NCBI GenBank assembly: GCA_002419365.1
Contig: DIGA01000067.1
Location: forward strand, 24,335-88,334
DNA from: Mageeibacillus sp. UBA5734
GTDB taxonomy: Bacteria; Bacillota; Clostridia; Saccharofermentanales; UBA5734
DNA: 64,000 bases
Direction: 5' to 3'
The translations under genes were made by a program, and so were the position numbers. Below are positions 45,193-54,421 of this stretch, in pieces. The notes under the pieces are model-generated. The model saw only the letters and a list, made by a program, of their open reading frames with translations. It was not told the origin of the DNA and made no database searches. Position 1 is the stretch's first letter. The number at the start of each line of letters is the position of its first letter.

Positions 45193-47613
45193 TCATTCCC
45201 GCAGCTGCGCGGCGAAATCCGTCTCCAGTTTTTTCAGGATTTTCCTGATCGCTGGGGCAATTTCATCGTCACTGAGGGTTTTTTCAGCGGACCGGAAGAC
45301 GAGGCTGAATGCGATCGACTTCTTCCCTTCTGGCACTTGCTTGCCGCTGTAGACATCAAACAGTCGGACCGATTCGAGGTTCTTGCCACCGGAAACCCGG
45401 ATGGCGTCCTGAAGGTCGGCCACCAGGAAGTCACTGTCAACGAGCAGGGCGAGGTCGCGAGTCACGGCCGGGAACTTGGGCAGCGGCTGGTAGACTCGCC
45501 TGTCGCTGCGGCGCGAAAGCACCACGTCTGCGAACAGGTCCAGCAGCACCGTGCCTGAAGGGGCGGCAAAGCGCTCAGCTACATCGGGATGGACGACACC
45601 GATGGTGCCAGCGATGTCCTGGCCGATCCGGATCTGGGCACTCTGGCCCGGATGGAGCCACGGCGTCTCTTCAGAACGCTGGAACGTCACTTCTTGCAGG
45701 CCCAAGTGGAGAAAGACTTCTTCGACGACGCCTTTCATGGCCAGGAAATTGGCCGCACCTTTGCCTTTCTGGGTCTCATCAAACAAGACAGCAGCGAGGT
45801 GGAGCTTTTCATCCGGCAGCTCGGTCATTGGCACTTGTCTGGGCTGGTAGGTGTAGGCCAGCTCGAACAGGCGTCCTTCGTCAACGGATCGGTTCCAGTT
45901 GGTCGAAGCCATTTCCAGGAGGCTGGGTACCATCGAGGGGCGCATGATCGAATAATCTTCACCAAGCGGGTTCTGGATCGTGACCACCTGGCGCAGGGGA
46001 TGGTTATCTGGCAGCAGCAGCTTGTCCAGCTCGCGCGGGCTTTCAAAGGAATAGGTGCAAGCCTCAAAGAAGCCCTGGCCGATCATCAGGTCCTTGATTT
46101 TCTCCAGCGCGTTCTGGTTTGGCGTGCGACCGCCGAGGGTCGTCTGCTTGCCGGACAGCAAGGTCGGCTCGATCTTGTTGTAGCCATGGATGCGGGCGAT
46201 TTCCTCCGCCAGGTCGGCTTCACTCTCGAGATCGGGCCGGAAACTGGGCACTTGGACGCTGAGATCGTCCGAAACTTCCGTCACGATGCAGCCAAGCCGG
46301 GTCAGGATCGAGCTCATATCCTGTGTCGTCAAAGCCGTGCCGAGGAACGCATTGACAACCGCTGGCCGGCACAGCAGGGTGACGGCCTCCGGATGGACCG
46401 GCCAGGCATCGATCCGCCCCTTGAGGACGTCGCCACAGCCGAGCTGCTCGATCAGCTCACAGGCCCGGTCGATCGCACGGCTGGCATTGTAGACATCGAG
46501 GCCTTTTTCAAAGCGGGATGACGCATCGGTGCGCAGTCCGACCAGCTTGGCAGCCCGGCGCACGGCCTGGGCGTTAAAGGTCGCCGATTCCAGCAGGATC
46601 GTGGTCGTGCCAGTTGTGATCTCGGAATTCTCGGCACCCATGACGCCAGCCAGGGCCACGGCCCGGTCGCGGTCGGCGATGACCAGCATCTGGTCGTCAA
46701 GGGTACGGTCGACGCTGTCGAGCGTGCGCAGCACTTCGCCCGGGGCGGCCCGGCGCACGATGATCGAACGGCCGGCGACCTGGTCGAGGTCAAACGCATG
46801 CATCGGCTGGCCCAGCTCGAGCATGACGTAGTTGGTGATGTCGACAATGTTGTTGATCGGCCGGATACCGGCACAGCGCAAGCGGCGGCGCAGCCAGTCA
46901 GGCGAGGTTTCGATGCGGACGTTTTCCACCACCCGGCCGACATAGCGGTAGCACAAGTCGGGTGCCATGATTTCGACACTGGCCAGGTCCTGGGACTGGC
47001 GCGGGCTAGTGGCCTCGACCTGCGGCTTAACCTCGGTAAAAGGCAGGTCAAACGTCACAGCTGTTTCGCGGGCCAGGCCTTCGACAGCAAAGCAGTCGAC
47101 ACGGTTGGAGGTGATTTCAAATTCAATCACGGTGTCACGGATGTTCAAAGCATCCAGAATGTCCTGCCCCAAAGGTGTCGTATCAGGCAGGATGAAAATC
47201 CCATGCACCGCCCCGGACGGGAAATCGGCGCCGGTCAGGCCGAGCTCCTCGATTGAGCACATCATGCCCTGCGACAGCTCGCCGCGCAGCTTGCCCGACT
47301 TGATCTTGAGGCCCTTGGCCAGGGTCGAACCATCGAGGGCGACCGGGATGACCGCGCCTTCGAACACATTGGTCGCCGCTGTGATGATCTGCAGCGACTC
47401 GGAACCAATGTCCACCTGGCAGACCTGCAGCTTGTCAGCGCCCGGATGGCGTTCGATTTTCGTAATACGTCCGGTCACCACACGGGTGATTTCGGCAAAG
47501 AGTTCCTCGACGCCCTCCACTTTCGAGCCGGACATCGTCAGACCTTCCGTGAGTGTTTTAACCGGCAGGTCCACCGGGGTGTATTGCTTGAGCCATTCAA
47601 TGGATACTTTCAT
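45193..47613 (-). CDS. pheT: Phenylalanyl-tRNA synthetase beta subunit
   Basis: 806 aa. N-terminal tRNA-binding OB domain (ITRVVTGRITKIERHPGADKLQVCQVD), B3/B4 editing region (VIEFEITSNRVDC, RYVGRVVENV), B5 domain, the catalytic-like domain and a C-terminal anticodon-binding FDX-ACB domain (LPKFPAVTRDLALLVD). ATG 47613 has GGAGGAAG upstream. Forms an alpha2beta2 tetramer with PheS, encoded 21 bp upstream. Confidence 0.98.
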   Translation of the reverse strand: MKVSIEWLKQYTPVDLPVKTLTEGLTMSGSKVEGVEELFAEITRVVTGRITKIERHPGADKLQVCQVDIGSESLQIITAATNVFEGAVIPVALDGSTLAKGLKIKSGKLRGELSQGMMCSIEELGLTGADFPSGAVHGIFILPDTTPLGQDILDALNIRDTVIEFEITSNRVDCFAVEGLARETAVTFDLPFTEVKPQVEATSPRQSQDLASVEIMAPDLCYRYVGRVVENVRIETSPDWLRRRLRCAGIRPINNIVDITNYVMLELGQPMHAFDLDQVAGRSIIVRRAAPGEVLRTLDSVDRTLDDQMLVIADRDRAVALAGVMGAENSEITTGTTTILLESATFNAQAVRRAAKLVGLRTDASSRFEKGLDVYNASRAIDRACELIEQLGCGDVLKGRIDAWPVHPEAVTLLCRPAVVNAFLGTALTTQDMSSILTRLGCIVTEVSDDLSVQVPSFRPDLESEADLAEEIARIHGYNKIEPTLLSGKQTTLGGRTPNQNALEKIKDLMIGQGFFEACTYSFESPRELDKLLLPDNHPLRQVVTIQNPLGEDYSIMRPSMVPSLLEMASTNWNRSVDEGRLFELAYTYQPRQVPMTELPDEKLHLAAVLFDETQKGKGAANFLAMKGVVEEVFLHLGLQEVTFQRSEETPWLHPGQSAQIRIGQDIAGTIGVVHPDVAERFAAPSGTVLLDLFADVVLSRRSDRRVYQPLPKFPAVTRDLALLVDSDFLVADLQDAIRVSGGKNLESVRLFDVYSGKQVPEGKKSIAFSLVFRSAEKTLSDDEIAPAIRKILKKLETDFAAQLRE

Positions 47614-47634
47614 AGCAGTCTTCTTCCTCCCCGA

Positions 47635-48672
47635 TTAACGGAACTGGCGCAGGAAGCGCAGGTCGTTTTCATAGAAATTGCGGATGTCATCGATGCCATA
47701 GCGGCCCATGGCGGTCCGTTCGACGCCGATGCCAAAGGCAAAGCCGCTGTAGACGTCCGGGTCGATGCCGCAGTTTCTCAGGACGCCAGGATGGACCATG
47801 CCCGCGCCGAGCACCTCGATCCAGCCTTCGCCTTTGCAGGTCCGACAGCCCGTGCCACCGCAGCTCCAGCAGGTGATGTCGACCTCGCAGCTTGGTTCCG
47901 TGAATGGGAAATGGTGCGGCCGCAGGCGGATTTCGGTTTTTTCGCCAAAGAGCTGGCGGGCAAACAATTGCAGCGAACCAACCAGGTCACCCATGGTGAC
48001 GCCGTGGTCGACAACGAGGCCTTCGATCTGGTGGAAGATTGGCGAATGAGTCGCGTCGAGGGCATCGGAACGGTAGACCTTGCCTGGGCAGACGATCTTG
48101 ATCGGCGGTTTTTGCTCTTTCATGACCCGGATCTGGACGGGCGACGTCTGGGTGCGCAGGACCATCTTGTCCGTGATGTAGAAGGTGTCCTGCGTATCGC
48201 GTGCCGGATGTCCCTCCGGAATGCGCAACAATTCGAAATTATACTCATCGAGTTCGACTTCCGGACCTTCGGCGATCGAAAAACCCATGCCGACGAAGAC
48301 GTTGCAGATTTCGTCGATGACCTTGGTCAGGGGGTGGCGTGTCCCCTGAGCAAGGCGCTGGCCCGGTAGTGTCACGTCGATCCGGTCGAGCTTGAGACGC
48401 AGCTCGCGTTCGTTGGCCTTGATCGTCTGCAGCAGACCCTCGAGGCCAGATTCCATGTGCTCGCGCACCTGGTTGGCCAGCTGGCCAACCGCCGGGCGCT
48501 CGTCGGCCGGCAGCGAGCCCATGGCACGCAGAATCGATGTCAGCTCGCCCTTTTTACCGAGGAACTGGACGCGCAGCTGCTCGACAGCCTGGCTCGAATG
48601 ACCCTGGACCACGCCGATCGCCTCGTCAAACGAATGGCGCAGGCGAGCGAGTTCTTGTTTTAAATCGGACAT
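47635..48672 (-). CDS. pheS: Phenylalanyl-tRNA synthetase alpha subunit
   Basis: 345 aa from ATG 48672 (AGGAGG in front). N-terminal coiled coil (LKQELARLRHSFDEAIGVVQ), class II motifs GTRHPLTKVIDEICNVFVGMGF, ARDTQDTFYI, LRTQTSPVQIRVM, FHQIEGLVVD and GAGMVHP...GFAFGIGVERTAMGRYGI. Controlled by the T-box leader immediately upstream. Confidence 0.98.
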   Translation of the reverse strand: MSDLKQELARLRHSFDEAIGVVQGHSSQAVEQLRVQFLGKKGELTSILRAMGSLPADERPAVGQLANQVREHMESGLEGLLQTIKANERELRLKLDRIDVTLPGQRLAQGTRHPLTKVIDEICNVFVGMGFSIAEGPEVELDEYNFELLRIPEGHPARDTQDTFYITDKMVLRTQTSPVQIRVMKEQKPPIKIVCPGKVYRSDALDATHSPIFHQIEGLVVDHGVTMGDLVGSLQLFARQLFGEKTEIRLRPHHFPFTEPSCEVDITCWSCGGTGCRTCKGEGWIEVLGAGMVHPGVLRNCGIDPDVYSGFAFGIGVERTAMGRYGIDDIRNFYENDLRFLRQFR

Positions 48673-48685
48673 GTACGACCTCCTG

Positions 48686-48704
48686 GGCACGCACTCAGCG
48701 TGCC
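48686..48704. other. Small hairpin between the T-box terminator and the pheS RBS
   Basis: Perfect 7-bp inverted repeat GGCACGC / GCGTGCC with a 5-nt loop, just upstream of the AGGAGG of pheS. No T-tract. Confidence 0.5.
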
Positions 48705-48712
48705 GAAAAATG

Positions 48713-48984
48713 AAAAAATCCGCCCCTGCAACGGGACGGAAAAACCGCGGTACCACCCGAATTCCAAAGACCAGCCTCTGTCGCATCTGGCCCCTGGCAC
48801 TCTCTCAGCGCTGTTAACGGAGCGACCCGGCTATCCCTACCAGACGACCATCAGGGCCAGTCGTTCAGGACAGCTGCTCCCGAGTGAACTTCAGCGGGTC
48901 TGGATCCGGGCCAGCTTTCAGCCTGTGGCTGTGCCCTCTCTGGGGTCCAAAAAATCGTCCGCCTACTCTCTCGATCATTGCGTT
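48713..48984 (-). ncRNA. T-box riboswitch (Phe) controlling pheST
   Basis: Minus-strand leader containing the T-box sequence GGGTGGTACCGCGG (48745-48758), the terminator CCGTCCC / GGGGCGG with T-run (48713-48739), and an AGTA near the stem I base. A TTC codon at 48886-48888 (in GAAGTTCACTC) is the likely specifier, matching tRNA-Phe. Uncharged tRNA would favour the antiterminator and raise synthetase expression. This explains the roughly 300-bp non-coding gap. Confidence 0.93.
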
Positions 48985-48990
48985 GGGCCT

Positions 48991-49019
48991 ATGATACCAC
49001 CAGGGGATCAAAAATGCAA
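48991..49019 (-). promoter_or_regulatory. Promoter for the pheST T-box transcript
   Basis: TTGCAT (49014-49019) and TATCAT (48991-48996, preceded by TGG) on the minus strand with a 17-bp spacer. Confidence 0.75.
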
Positions 49020-49021
49020 AG

Positions 49022-49693
49022 CTAACTGAAACGGGCTTTCCCGGTCAGGAACGGATTGGACTTCAACTCTGCGCGCAGCGTCGTCGTGGAGCCATGCCCG
49101 GGTAAAACCGGTACAGCCGGGCCATAGATTTCCGAGATCCGGACCAGCCGGTCCAGCGACGCCATCAGCTGTGCGGCCTGGCCACCGGGCAAGTCGACCC
49201 GGCCCACTGAACCGGCAAACAAGGTATCCCCTGTGAGCAAAGCCCGGGCTTGCTGGTCCTGGAGCACGAGCAGACAGACACCCCCTGGCGTGTGACCCGG
49301 GGTATGGATCACGAGCAGGCTCGTCCGGCTGTCCAGCTGGATCACCTGCTGGTCATGGAGGAGAAGATCAGCTGGGTAATAGTCTGCCGCAGCGCCAAAA
49401 AAGACCGAACCATTGAGCCTGGCATCAGCGAGATAGCCGGCTTCGTCACGATGGATGGCCAGTTTGGCTGCGGACAGGGCCCGCCAGTCGTCACAACGGC
49501 CAATATGGTCGAAATGGCCATGTGTCGCCAGGATCAGGCTGAGGCGCGCGGCGCCTTCTGGCCGGTTTACGGGGTCAAGGATAGGGTCGACCAGGCACGA
49601 CACCGTACCGGTGTCGATCCAGTAGGCATTGGTCTGCAAGGGTCCGTCCGGCAGCAGGTGGATGGCAAGACCTGCCTGGTCGATGATTTTCAT
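49022..49693 (-). CDS. MBL-fold metallohydrolase (glyoxalase II-like)
   Basis: 223 aa. Dinuclear metal motif THGHFDHIG, then HTPGHTPGGVC, LLTGDTLFAGSVGR and a final PGHGSTTTL, the pattern of YcbL/GloB-like hydrolases. Glyoxalase II activity would fit the methylglyoxal-synthase-like gene two genes upstream but is not proven. ATG 49693 overlaps the dtd stop (ATGA), with GAGGAGG in front. Confidence 0.9.
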   Translation of the reverse strand: MKIIDQAGLAIHLLPDGPLQTNAYWIDTGTVSCLVDPILDPVNRPEGAARLSLILATHGHFDHIGRCDDWRALSAAKLAIHRDEAGYLADARLNGSVFFGAAADYYPADLLLHDQQVIQLDSRTSLLVIHTPGHTPGGVCLLVLQDQQARALLTGDTLFAGSVGRVDLPGGQAAQLMASLDRLVRISEIYGPAVPVLPGHGSTTTLRAELKSNPFLTGKARFS

Positions 49694-50172
49694 GGCGCCT
49701 CCTCGGCTCGCCGGTGGCGGCTCGCCTTGCGTTCGGAACTGTCGAGCAGGATCGTGACCGGTCCATCGTTCTGCAGATGGACCTGCATCTCAGCGGCGAA
49801 ACGCCCCGTAGCCACCGGCAGGCCCAGGTCGCGCAGCGCGGCGCAGAATGACTCGTAAAGAGGATTGGCCAGGTCGGGACGGGCCGCCTGGTCGAATCCG
49901 GGCCGGTTGCCGCGCCGGGTGTCGGCATACAGGGTGAACTGGGAGACAACAAGCACCGCGCCGCCACTTTCGGTCACGGAACGGTTCATCTTGCCGTTTT
50001 CATCTTCGAAAATCCTGAGGCGGCTGACCTTGCCTGCCAGCCAGGTGAGATCATCTGGTCCGTCGCTGTGGGTGACTCCGAGGAACACAAGCAGACCGGG
50101 TCCAATAGAAGCAGTCCGCTCGCCCTCGATCTCGACCGAAGCAGAGCGGACACGCTGCAACAAGGCTCGCAT
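49690..50172 (-). CDS. dtd: D-aminoacyl-tRNA deacylase
   Basis: 160 aa. DTD family motifs QRVRSASVEIEGE, VVSQFTLYADTRRGNRPGF and the cross-subunit region near the C-terminus (AAEMQVHLQNDGPVTILLD). Removes D-amino acids mis-attached to tRNA. Has a roughly 12-residue charged C-terminal extension. Starts 3 nt after the upstream gene. Confidence 0.96.
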   Translation of the reverse strand: MRALLQRVRSASVEIEGERTASIGPGLLVFLGVTHSDGPDDLTWLAGKVSRLRIFEDENGKMNRSVTESGGAVLVVSQFTLYADTRRGNRPGFDQAARPDLANPLYESFCAALRDLGLPVATGRFAAEMQVHLQNDGPVTILLDSSERKASRHRRAEEAP

Positions 50173-50175
50173 CGA

Positions 50176-50565
50176 TCAGCGGACCAGTTCGCGCCAGTCC
50201 AGATCGCCGCGGTCAATGGCCAGGACGAGGATCTCCGCAGTCGCAATATTGGTCGCAAAAGGAATGGCGTGCTTGTCACACTCCCTGAGGAGGGCATTCG
50301 GTGCGTCATAGCTGCTGCGGAGCGGATCGCGCAAATAGATGACAGCATCGATCTCGTTGTACATGACCCGGCTGGCCAGCTGGTCAAAGCTGCTGGCAAT
50401 CTCGGTCGACAAAGCCTCGACCTGGAGCCGGGTCGCATCATGGATCAGGCGCGCAGTATTGAAAAGCGAAAACATCTGATGCCGACCCAGGATCTGGCTG
50501 TAGGCGATGCAGAAATTGACAAGTAATTCATTTTTCGGATTATCGGCCAACAGGACGATGTTCAC
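50176..50565 (-). CDS. Divergent methylglyoxal-synthase-like protein
   Basis: 129 aa from GTG 50565, chosen because GGGGGA lies 7 nt upstream; ATG 50580, five codons earlier, has no RBS. The MGS-like fold is visible in IDAVIYLRDPL and the phosphate loop IPFATNIATAEILV. Compared with E. coli MgsA the aspartate of the SFDQL segment and the DPL aspartate are kept, but the substrate histidines of LVAHDHCK and the HDPD segment are replaced (LLADNPK; SYDAPN). It may have lost or changed activity. Confidence 0.75.
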   Translation of the reverse strand: MNIVLLADNPKNELLVNFCIAYSQILGRHQMFSLFNTARLIHDATRLQVEALSTEIASSFDQLASRVMYNEIDAVIYLRDPLRSSYDAPNALLRECDKHAIPFATNIATAEILVLAIDRGDLDWRELVR

Positions 50566-50631
50566 GGTTGGTTCCCCCATCTATCATATGAATGTTGAAC
50601 ATATCCCAAACATTGCATAATTTGTGGTTAT

Positions 50632-50660
50632 ATTCTATCGATCATTCACAAGGGATACAA
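50632..50660 (-). promoter_or_regulatory. Promoter upstream of the MGS-like gene
   Basis: TTGTAT (50655-50660) and TAGAAT (50632-50637) on the minus strand, 17-bp spacer, in the AT-rich 123-bp gap after mrdA. Confidence 0.5.
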
Positions 50661-50688
50661 GGGTAAAATGTGAACGGGCCGTAAATAC

Positions 50689-52935
50689 TTATTTCGCGCT
50701 CTCAAAACCGAAATACGCTTCAAACAGATTCTTGGCAATACCGATCGTATTCGAACCCCAGGCGCCGCGTTCGACGATCTGGGCAATGGCGACTTCTGGA
50801 TTGTCGGCCGGCGCATAGGCAATGAACAGGCCGTTGGAGGAAGAAAAGTCTTCGAAGCCTGTTTCTGCCGTGCCAGTCTTGGCTGCGACCGGAACCGGGA
50901 AGTCTTTGAAAATCCTGGCCGTGCCTTCAACATCGGTGGTGACAGCAACCATTGCTTCCCGGACAGCGGTCAGCGTGGCGGAGGAGATCCCGAGGTCTAC
51001 AGGTACCAGATCTGACGCATCCTTGACCAGGATGCCTTCGGAGGTGGTGATCGAGTCGATCAGATGGGGCGTCACTTTCTTGCCTGTCGCCAGGGCAGCG
51101 GTGTATGTAGCCAGCTGGATGACGGTATAGCTGTTGTCGAACTGGCCGATCGCTGTCTGGCAGGTATCGGCCGGGTACCAGGTCTGGTCGGCCGGATTGC
51201 TGCGCAAGAGCTGCTTGGTTTCCCGTCCCGAACGGTAGCCACGAGCTTCTCCAGGCAGATCGATGCCGGTCAGTTCACCCAAGCCGAGGATCCCCGCCCA
51301 CTGGTCGATTGCATCGACTCCAGTCAGAAGACCGAGGTGGTAGAAATACATGTTGCAGGATGTGGCCATGCCCCGGCTCAAGGTCAGGTCACCGTGTCCT
51401 CCTCGCGGGTATTCCAGGCAGCGCCAGGTCCAGTTGGCAAAACTCTCGGTCCCGACACAGCGGATCGTGTTGGAAAACGGGGTGATGGCGCCAGATTCCA
51501 GGGCGGCAACAGCGGTAGCCGGCTTGAATGTGGAACCTGGGGCATAGATCTCCTGGATCGCCCGGTTGAGCATTGGCTTTTCGACATTGTCCGTCAGATA
51601 GGTCTCGACACGGTCAGCTGCAGCCTCGTCGGTCAACTGGAGGATGAAATCATTCGGGTCGTAATAAGGGTAGCTGGCCATCGCCAGAACCGCACCTGTC
51701 CGGACATCGAGCATGACCACGGCACCGGCATTGGCATCACCGAAATTCTGGGCTGTCTTATTGGCGCGGATGTCAGCAATGGTTTGGGCCAATGATTCCT
51801 GGGCCACTTTTTGCAGAGGCATGTCCAGCGTCAGGCGGACATCGTAGCCCGGGACCGGATCCTTGCCGATCGATTCCGAGAAAAAGGTCCCCTCCTCATT
51901 GGCGACCGACCAGATGTTGTAGGGCTTGACGCCATCGCGGCCGGAAAGATATCGCTCGGCAATCTGCTCAATCCCGGCCTGGCCGACCATGGCGTCCGGA
52001 GCATAGCCCAGCGGCTTGAGTTCCTCATACTGACTCGAAGAAATACGGCCGGAATAACCGATGATGTGGCTGGCCAGTCTGGCTTCCGTGGCATAGGACC
52101 GGGTGGTATCCTGCCCGATCACCACCCCGCGGAAGCGGAAATTCTGCTCATTGACCAGGCTGATGACTTCCTGGCTGATGTTTCTGGCAATCTCCAGTGG
52201 CGTCCCGTTGGTGAACAGCCAGTTGTTCTGCATCAGGGTGTAGCGCAGCTTCATGATCGAATAGGCCTCTTCGTCGCTGTAGCGGCGCGGCTGCTCAGGG
52301 TCTTCGATCCGGAACCGGTTGTAGAGGAAATACTCGAACAAATCCTCAGCCGAGCTTTTGACCAGGTTATTGGTGTAGTCCGAAACCTGCCCATCGGCTG
52401 GTTCTTTCAGCCCGAGCAGATACTGGTCTGTCTGCCAGAACCGGGTGGCCTCCCACTCCCGGGCAAAGAACGGACCTTGCTCCGGTGTAAAATCAAGGTA
52501 AGAGGTCAGTTTGCTCGTCCACTCGATCTGATGCCGGTCCAGGACTTGGGCCAGGTCGAGCAGCATGGCATTCAACGCCTCGTTGTCAAGACCGGCATAG
52601 GTCAGGTACAAGACAGACACGGGCCGGGAATAGGCCAGCGGAATGCCGTTGATGTCCAGGATGTCACCCCGCGGCGAATGGACGGTCATCTGGCGGGAAA
52701 TGCCACTGGATTCTGCGATACCTGCCACCGAAGATGCGTTGAGCTGCAGAGCTGCCGTGTTGTAGAAAATCAGCGCGCCTGCCAGGACAAAGACAATGGC
52801 CAGCACGGCGTATCGGCTGCTCAGGGCCTTGTAGACACGAAGGCTCGGCCGGTCCTGGGAATCGGACCGGAAACGCTCCGGCTGGGCGTTCTTGTCAAAG
52901 GTGAAATAGCTTTCGTTTTTCAGATCAGGCGCCAT
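50689..52935 (-). CDS. mrdA: Penicillin-binding protein 2 (elongation-type transpeptidase)
   Basis: 748 aa. Short cytoplasmic N-terminus, one membrane anchor (residues about 42-64), the PBP dimerisation domain (SPRGDILDINGIPLAYS), a long insert (about residues 115-260), and the transpeptidase with active-site GSTFKPATA, SCN (ATSCNMYFY) and AKTGTAE. Works with MreC/MreD in side-wall synthesis. Overlaps mreD by 16 bp, with AGGAGAAGG upstream of ATG 52935. Confidence 0.96.
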   Translation of the reverse strand: MAPDLKNESYFTFDKNAQPERFRSDSQDRPSLRVYKALSSRYAVLAIVFVLAGALIFYNTAALQLNASSVAGIAESSGISRQMTVHSPRGDILDINGIPLAYSRPVSVLYLTYAGLDNEALNAMLLDLAQVLDRHQIEWTSKLTSYLDFTPEQGPFFAREWEATRFWQTDQYLLGLKEPADGQVSDYTNNLVKSSAEDLFEYFLYNRFRIEDPEQPRRYSDEEAYSIMKLRYTLMQNNWLFTNGTPLEIARNISQEVISLVNEQNFRFRGVVIGQDTTRSYATEARLASHIIGYSGRISSSQYEELKPLGYAPDAMVGQAGIEQIAERYLSGRDGVKPYNIWSVANEEGTFFSESIGKDPVPGYDVRLTLDMPLQKVAQESLAQTIADIRANKTAQNFGDANAGAVVMLDVRTGAVLAMASYPYYDPNDFILQLTDEAAADRVETYLTDNVEKPMLNRAIQEIYAPGSTFKPATAVAALESGAITPFSNTIRCVGTESFANWTWRCLEYPRGGHGDLTLSRGMATSCNMYFYHLGLLTGVDAIDQWAGILGLGELTGIDLPGEARGYRSGRETKQLLRSNPADQTWYPADTCQTAIGQFDNSYTVIQLATYTAALATGKKVTPHLIDSITTSEGILVKDASDLVPVDLGISSATLTAVREAMVAVTTDVEGTARIFKDFPVPVAAKTGTAETGFEDFSSSNGLFIAYAPADNPEVAIAQIVERGAWGSNTIGIAKNLFEAYFGFESAK

Positions 52936-53507
52936 TTGCCTTCTCCTGTCGAACCATCATCGAGATCTTCGCTCAGCACCCGGGGATCGTAAGGACCCTT
53001 GTAGCGCAAAAGCAGCAGCGTTGGCACGCCCACAGCCACATTGGCCAGGCCCTGGAGCGGCATCGTCGTGGCCATGCGAGTCATCATCTGGCTAAAAGAC
53101 GGCACCTGGTCAGGCAACATCGGGAAGAACCAGCTTAATAAAACCAGCGCCAGCTCATACAGCAGCGTGACCAAAAAGATCTGGACCAGTCCCATCCAGG
53201 TCTTGCGCCGGAAGAAATCACGCAGCAGGTAATGGGATGTCAGAGCGGCATACATCAGGAGCAGCATGCCCAGGCCAAGGACCCGGCCAGCCAGCACATC
53301 ACGCAAAAAGCCTGCCACCAGGCCGAGGAACAGGCCATCGATCCGGCCAAACAGGTAGCCTGTCAGGATTGCCAGAACCAGGGTCAGGTCGGGCCGGACT
53401 TTGAGAATTGTCATCTCCGGCAGGACAGTCACCTGGAGGATGGCAAAAACAAGGACATAGGTGGTATAGATCAGGATTGGCCGGGCCAGGGGCTGTTGCG
53501 TCCGCAT
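52920..53507 (-). CDS. mreD: Rod-shape-determining protein MreD
   Basis: 195 aa, five to six membrane helices covering most of the protein, with the family pattern LPEMTILKVRPDLTLVLAILTGYLFGRIDGLFLGLVAGFLRDVLAG (read as several shorter hydrophobic and charged blocks). Starts 2 nt after the mreC stop; AAAGG at the end of mreC serves as RBS. Confidence 0.93.
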   Translation of the reverse strand: MRTQQPLARPILIYTTYVLVFAILQVTVLPEMTILKVRPDLTLVLAILTGYLFGRIDGLFLGLVAGFLRDVLAGRVLGLGMLLLMYAALTSHYLLRDFFRRKTWMGLVQIFLVTLLYELALVLLSWFFPMLPDQVPSFSQMMTRMATTMPLQGLANVAVGVPTLLLLRYKGPYDPRVLSEDLDDGSTGEGKWRLI

Positions 53508-53509
53508 CG

Positions 53510-54352
53510 TTACTGGCCTTTCATGACAAAGACGACCGACACATTCTGCATGTCCACGGACGGTCTGAGAATGGCCTGGCGATTCTGGACCGACAACGCC
53601 TCCCGGATCTCGATGATTTCACCGATTTCAATGCCGGCCGGGAAAATGCCGCCCAGGCCACTGGTCACGAGGACATCTCCCACATGGAGGCTGGCAGTCA
53701 TCGGGATCTGGTCGACCATGCACAGCCCCTGGTCCTTCAGGTCGTAATCGCCGCGCACCCGGAGCAGGTCGCCATTGACAGAGTCGATTTTGCCGCTGAC
53801 TGCAAATCCTTCATGGATGACCGGCAGGATCTTGGCTGACGTCGCATCTGTGGACAAGATCCGGCCAACGAGGCGGGATTGGGCATCAACGACGGCAAAA
53901 GACTCGGTCTCACTGACTACCAGGCCATCGGAAATCCCGATGTCGATCCGGAATACATCAAACCAGGCGCCGATTTCGCGGGTCATCAGGCGGCCGCCAA
54001 TAATTTCATAGCGGTCGTACTTGTCCTTGAGCTGCAGGGCTGTCTTGAGCTCTGCGTACTGGCGTCCGGCTTCTTCAAGCTGGGTCACCTGGTTGCGCAA
54101 GGTGGCATTCTCAAGCCGGAGCGCTTCGTTTTCACTGCGGATCCGGGCACCCTCGAACACGGCTGAAGATCCCGTGCGAATCAGCTCCGACACAGTCAGG
54201 ACGCTCTTCTGGACCGGTTCCAGGACCACGGAAAAAGGGCTGCTCAGCTGGTTCAGGAAATTGCCCGGAAACGATGACACAATGACCAGGACGACCAGGC
54301 TGATCGTCACAATAACAATGAAATAAAGGGGGCTGCGGCTGTTTCTGGGCAT
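53510..54352 (-). CDS. mreC: Rod-shape-determining protein MreC
   Basis: 280 aa. One N-terminal membrane helix (YFIVIVTISLVVLVIVSSF), a coiled coil (ENEALRLENATLRNQVTQLEE, residues about 72-95), and the two beta-barrels of MreC (GGRLMTREIGAWFDVFRID; GLGGIFPAGIEIGEIIEI). Bridges the elongation complex to PBP2. Unusually, no mreB lies between radC and mreC. Confidence 0.95.
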   Translation of the reverse strand: MPRNSRSPLYFIVIVTISLVVLVIVSSFPGNFLNQLSSPFSVVLEPVQKSVLTVSELIRTGSSAVFEGARIRSENEALRLENATLRNQVTQLEEAGRQYAELKTALQLKDKYDRYEIIGGRLMTREIGAWFDVFRIDIGISDGLVVSETESFAVVDAQSRLVGRILSTDATSAKILPVIHEGFAVSGKIDSVNGDLLRVRGDYDLKDQGLCMVDQIPMTASLHVGDVLVTSGLGGIFPAGIEIGEIIEIREALSVQNRQAILRPSVDMQNVSVVFVMKGQ

Positions 54353-54421
54353 CCAGTATCCTCAAATCCGTGTTTTCAAGAGCAAATTTCTGCACCATGA
54401 TAGCGCAAATCTGCGCAGGTA

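Noticed and set aside
48700..49029. Plus-strand open frame of 109 codons
   Set aside because: It is the complement of the pheST T-box leader, which has the T-box sequence and terminator.
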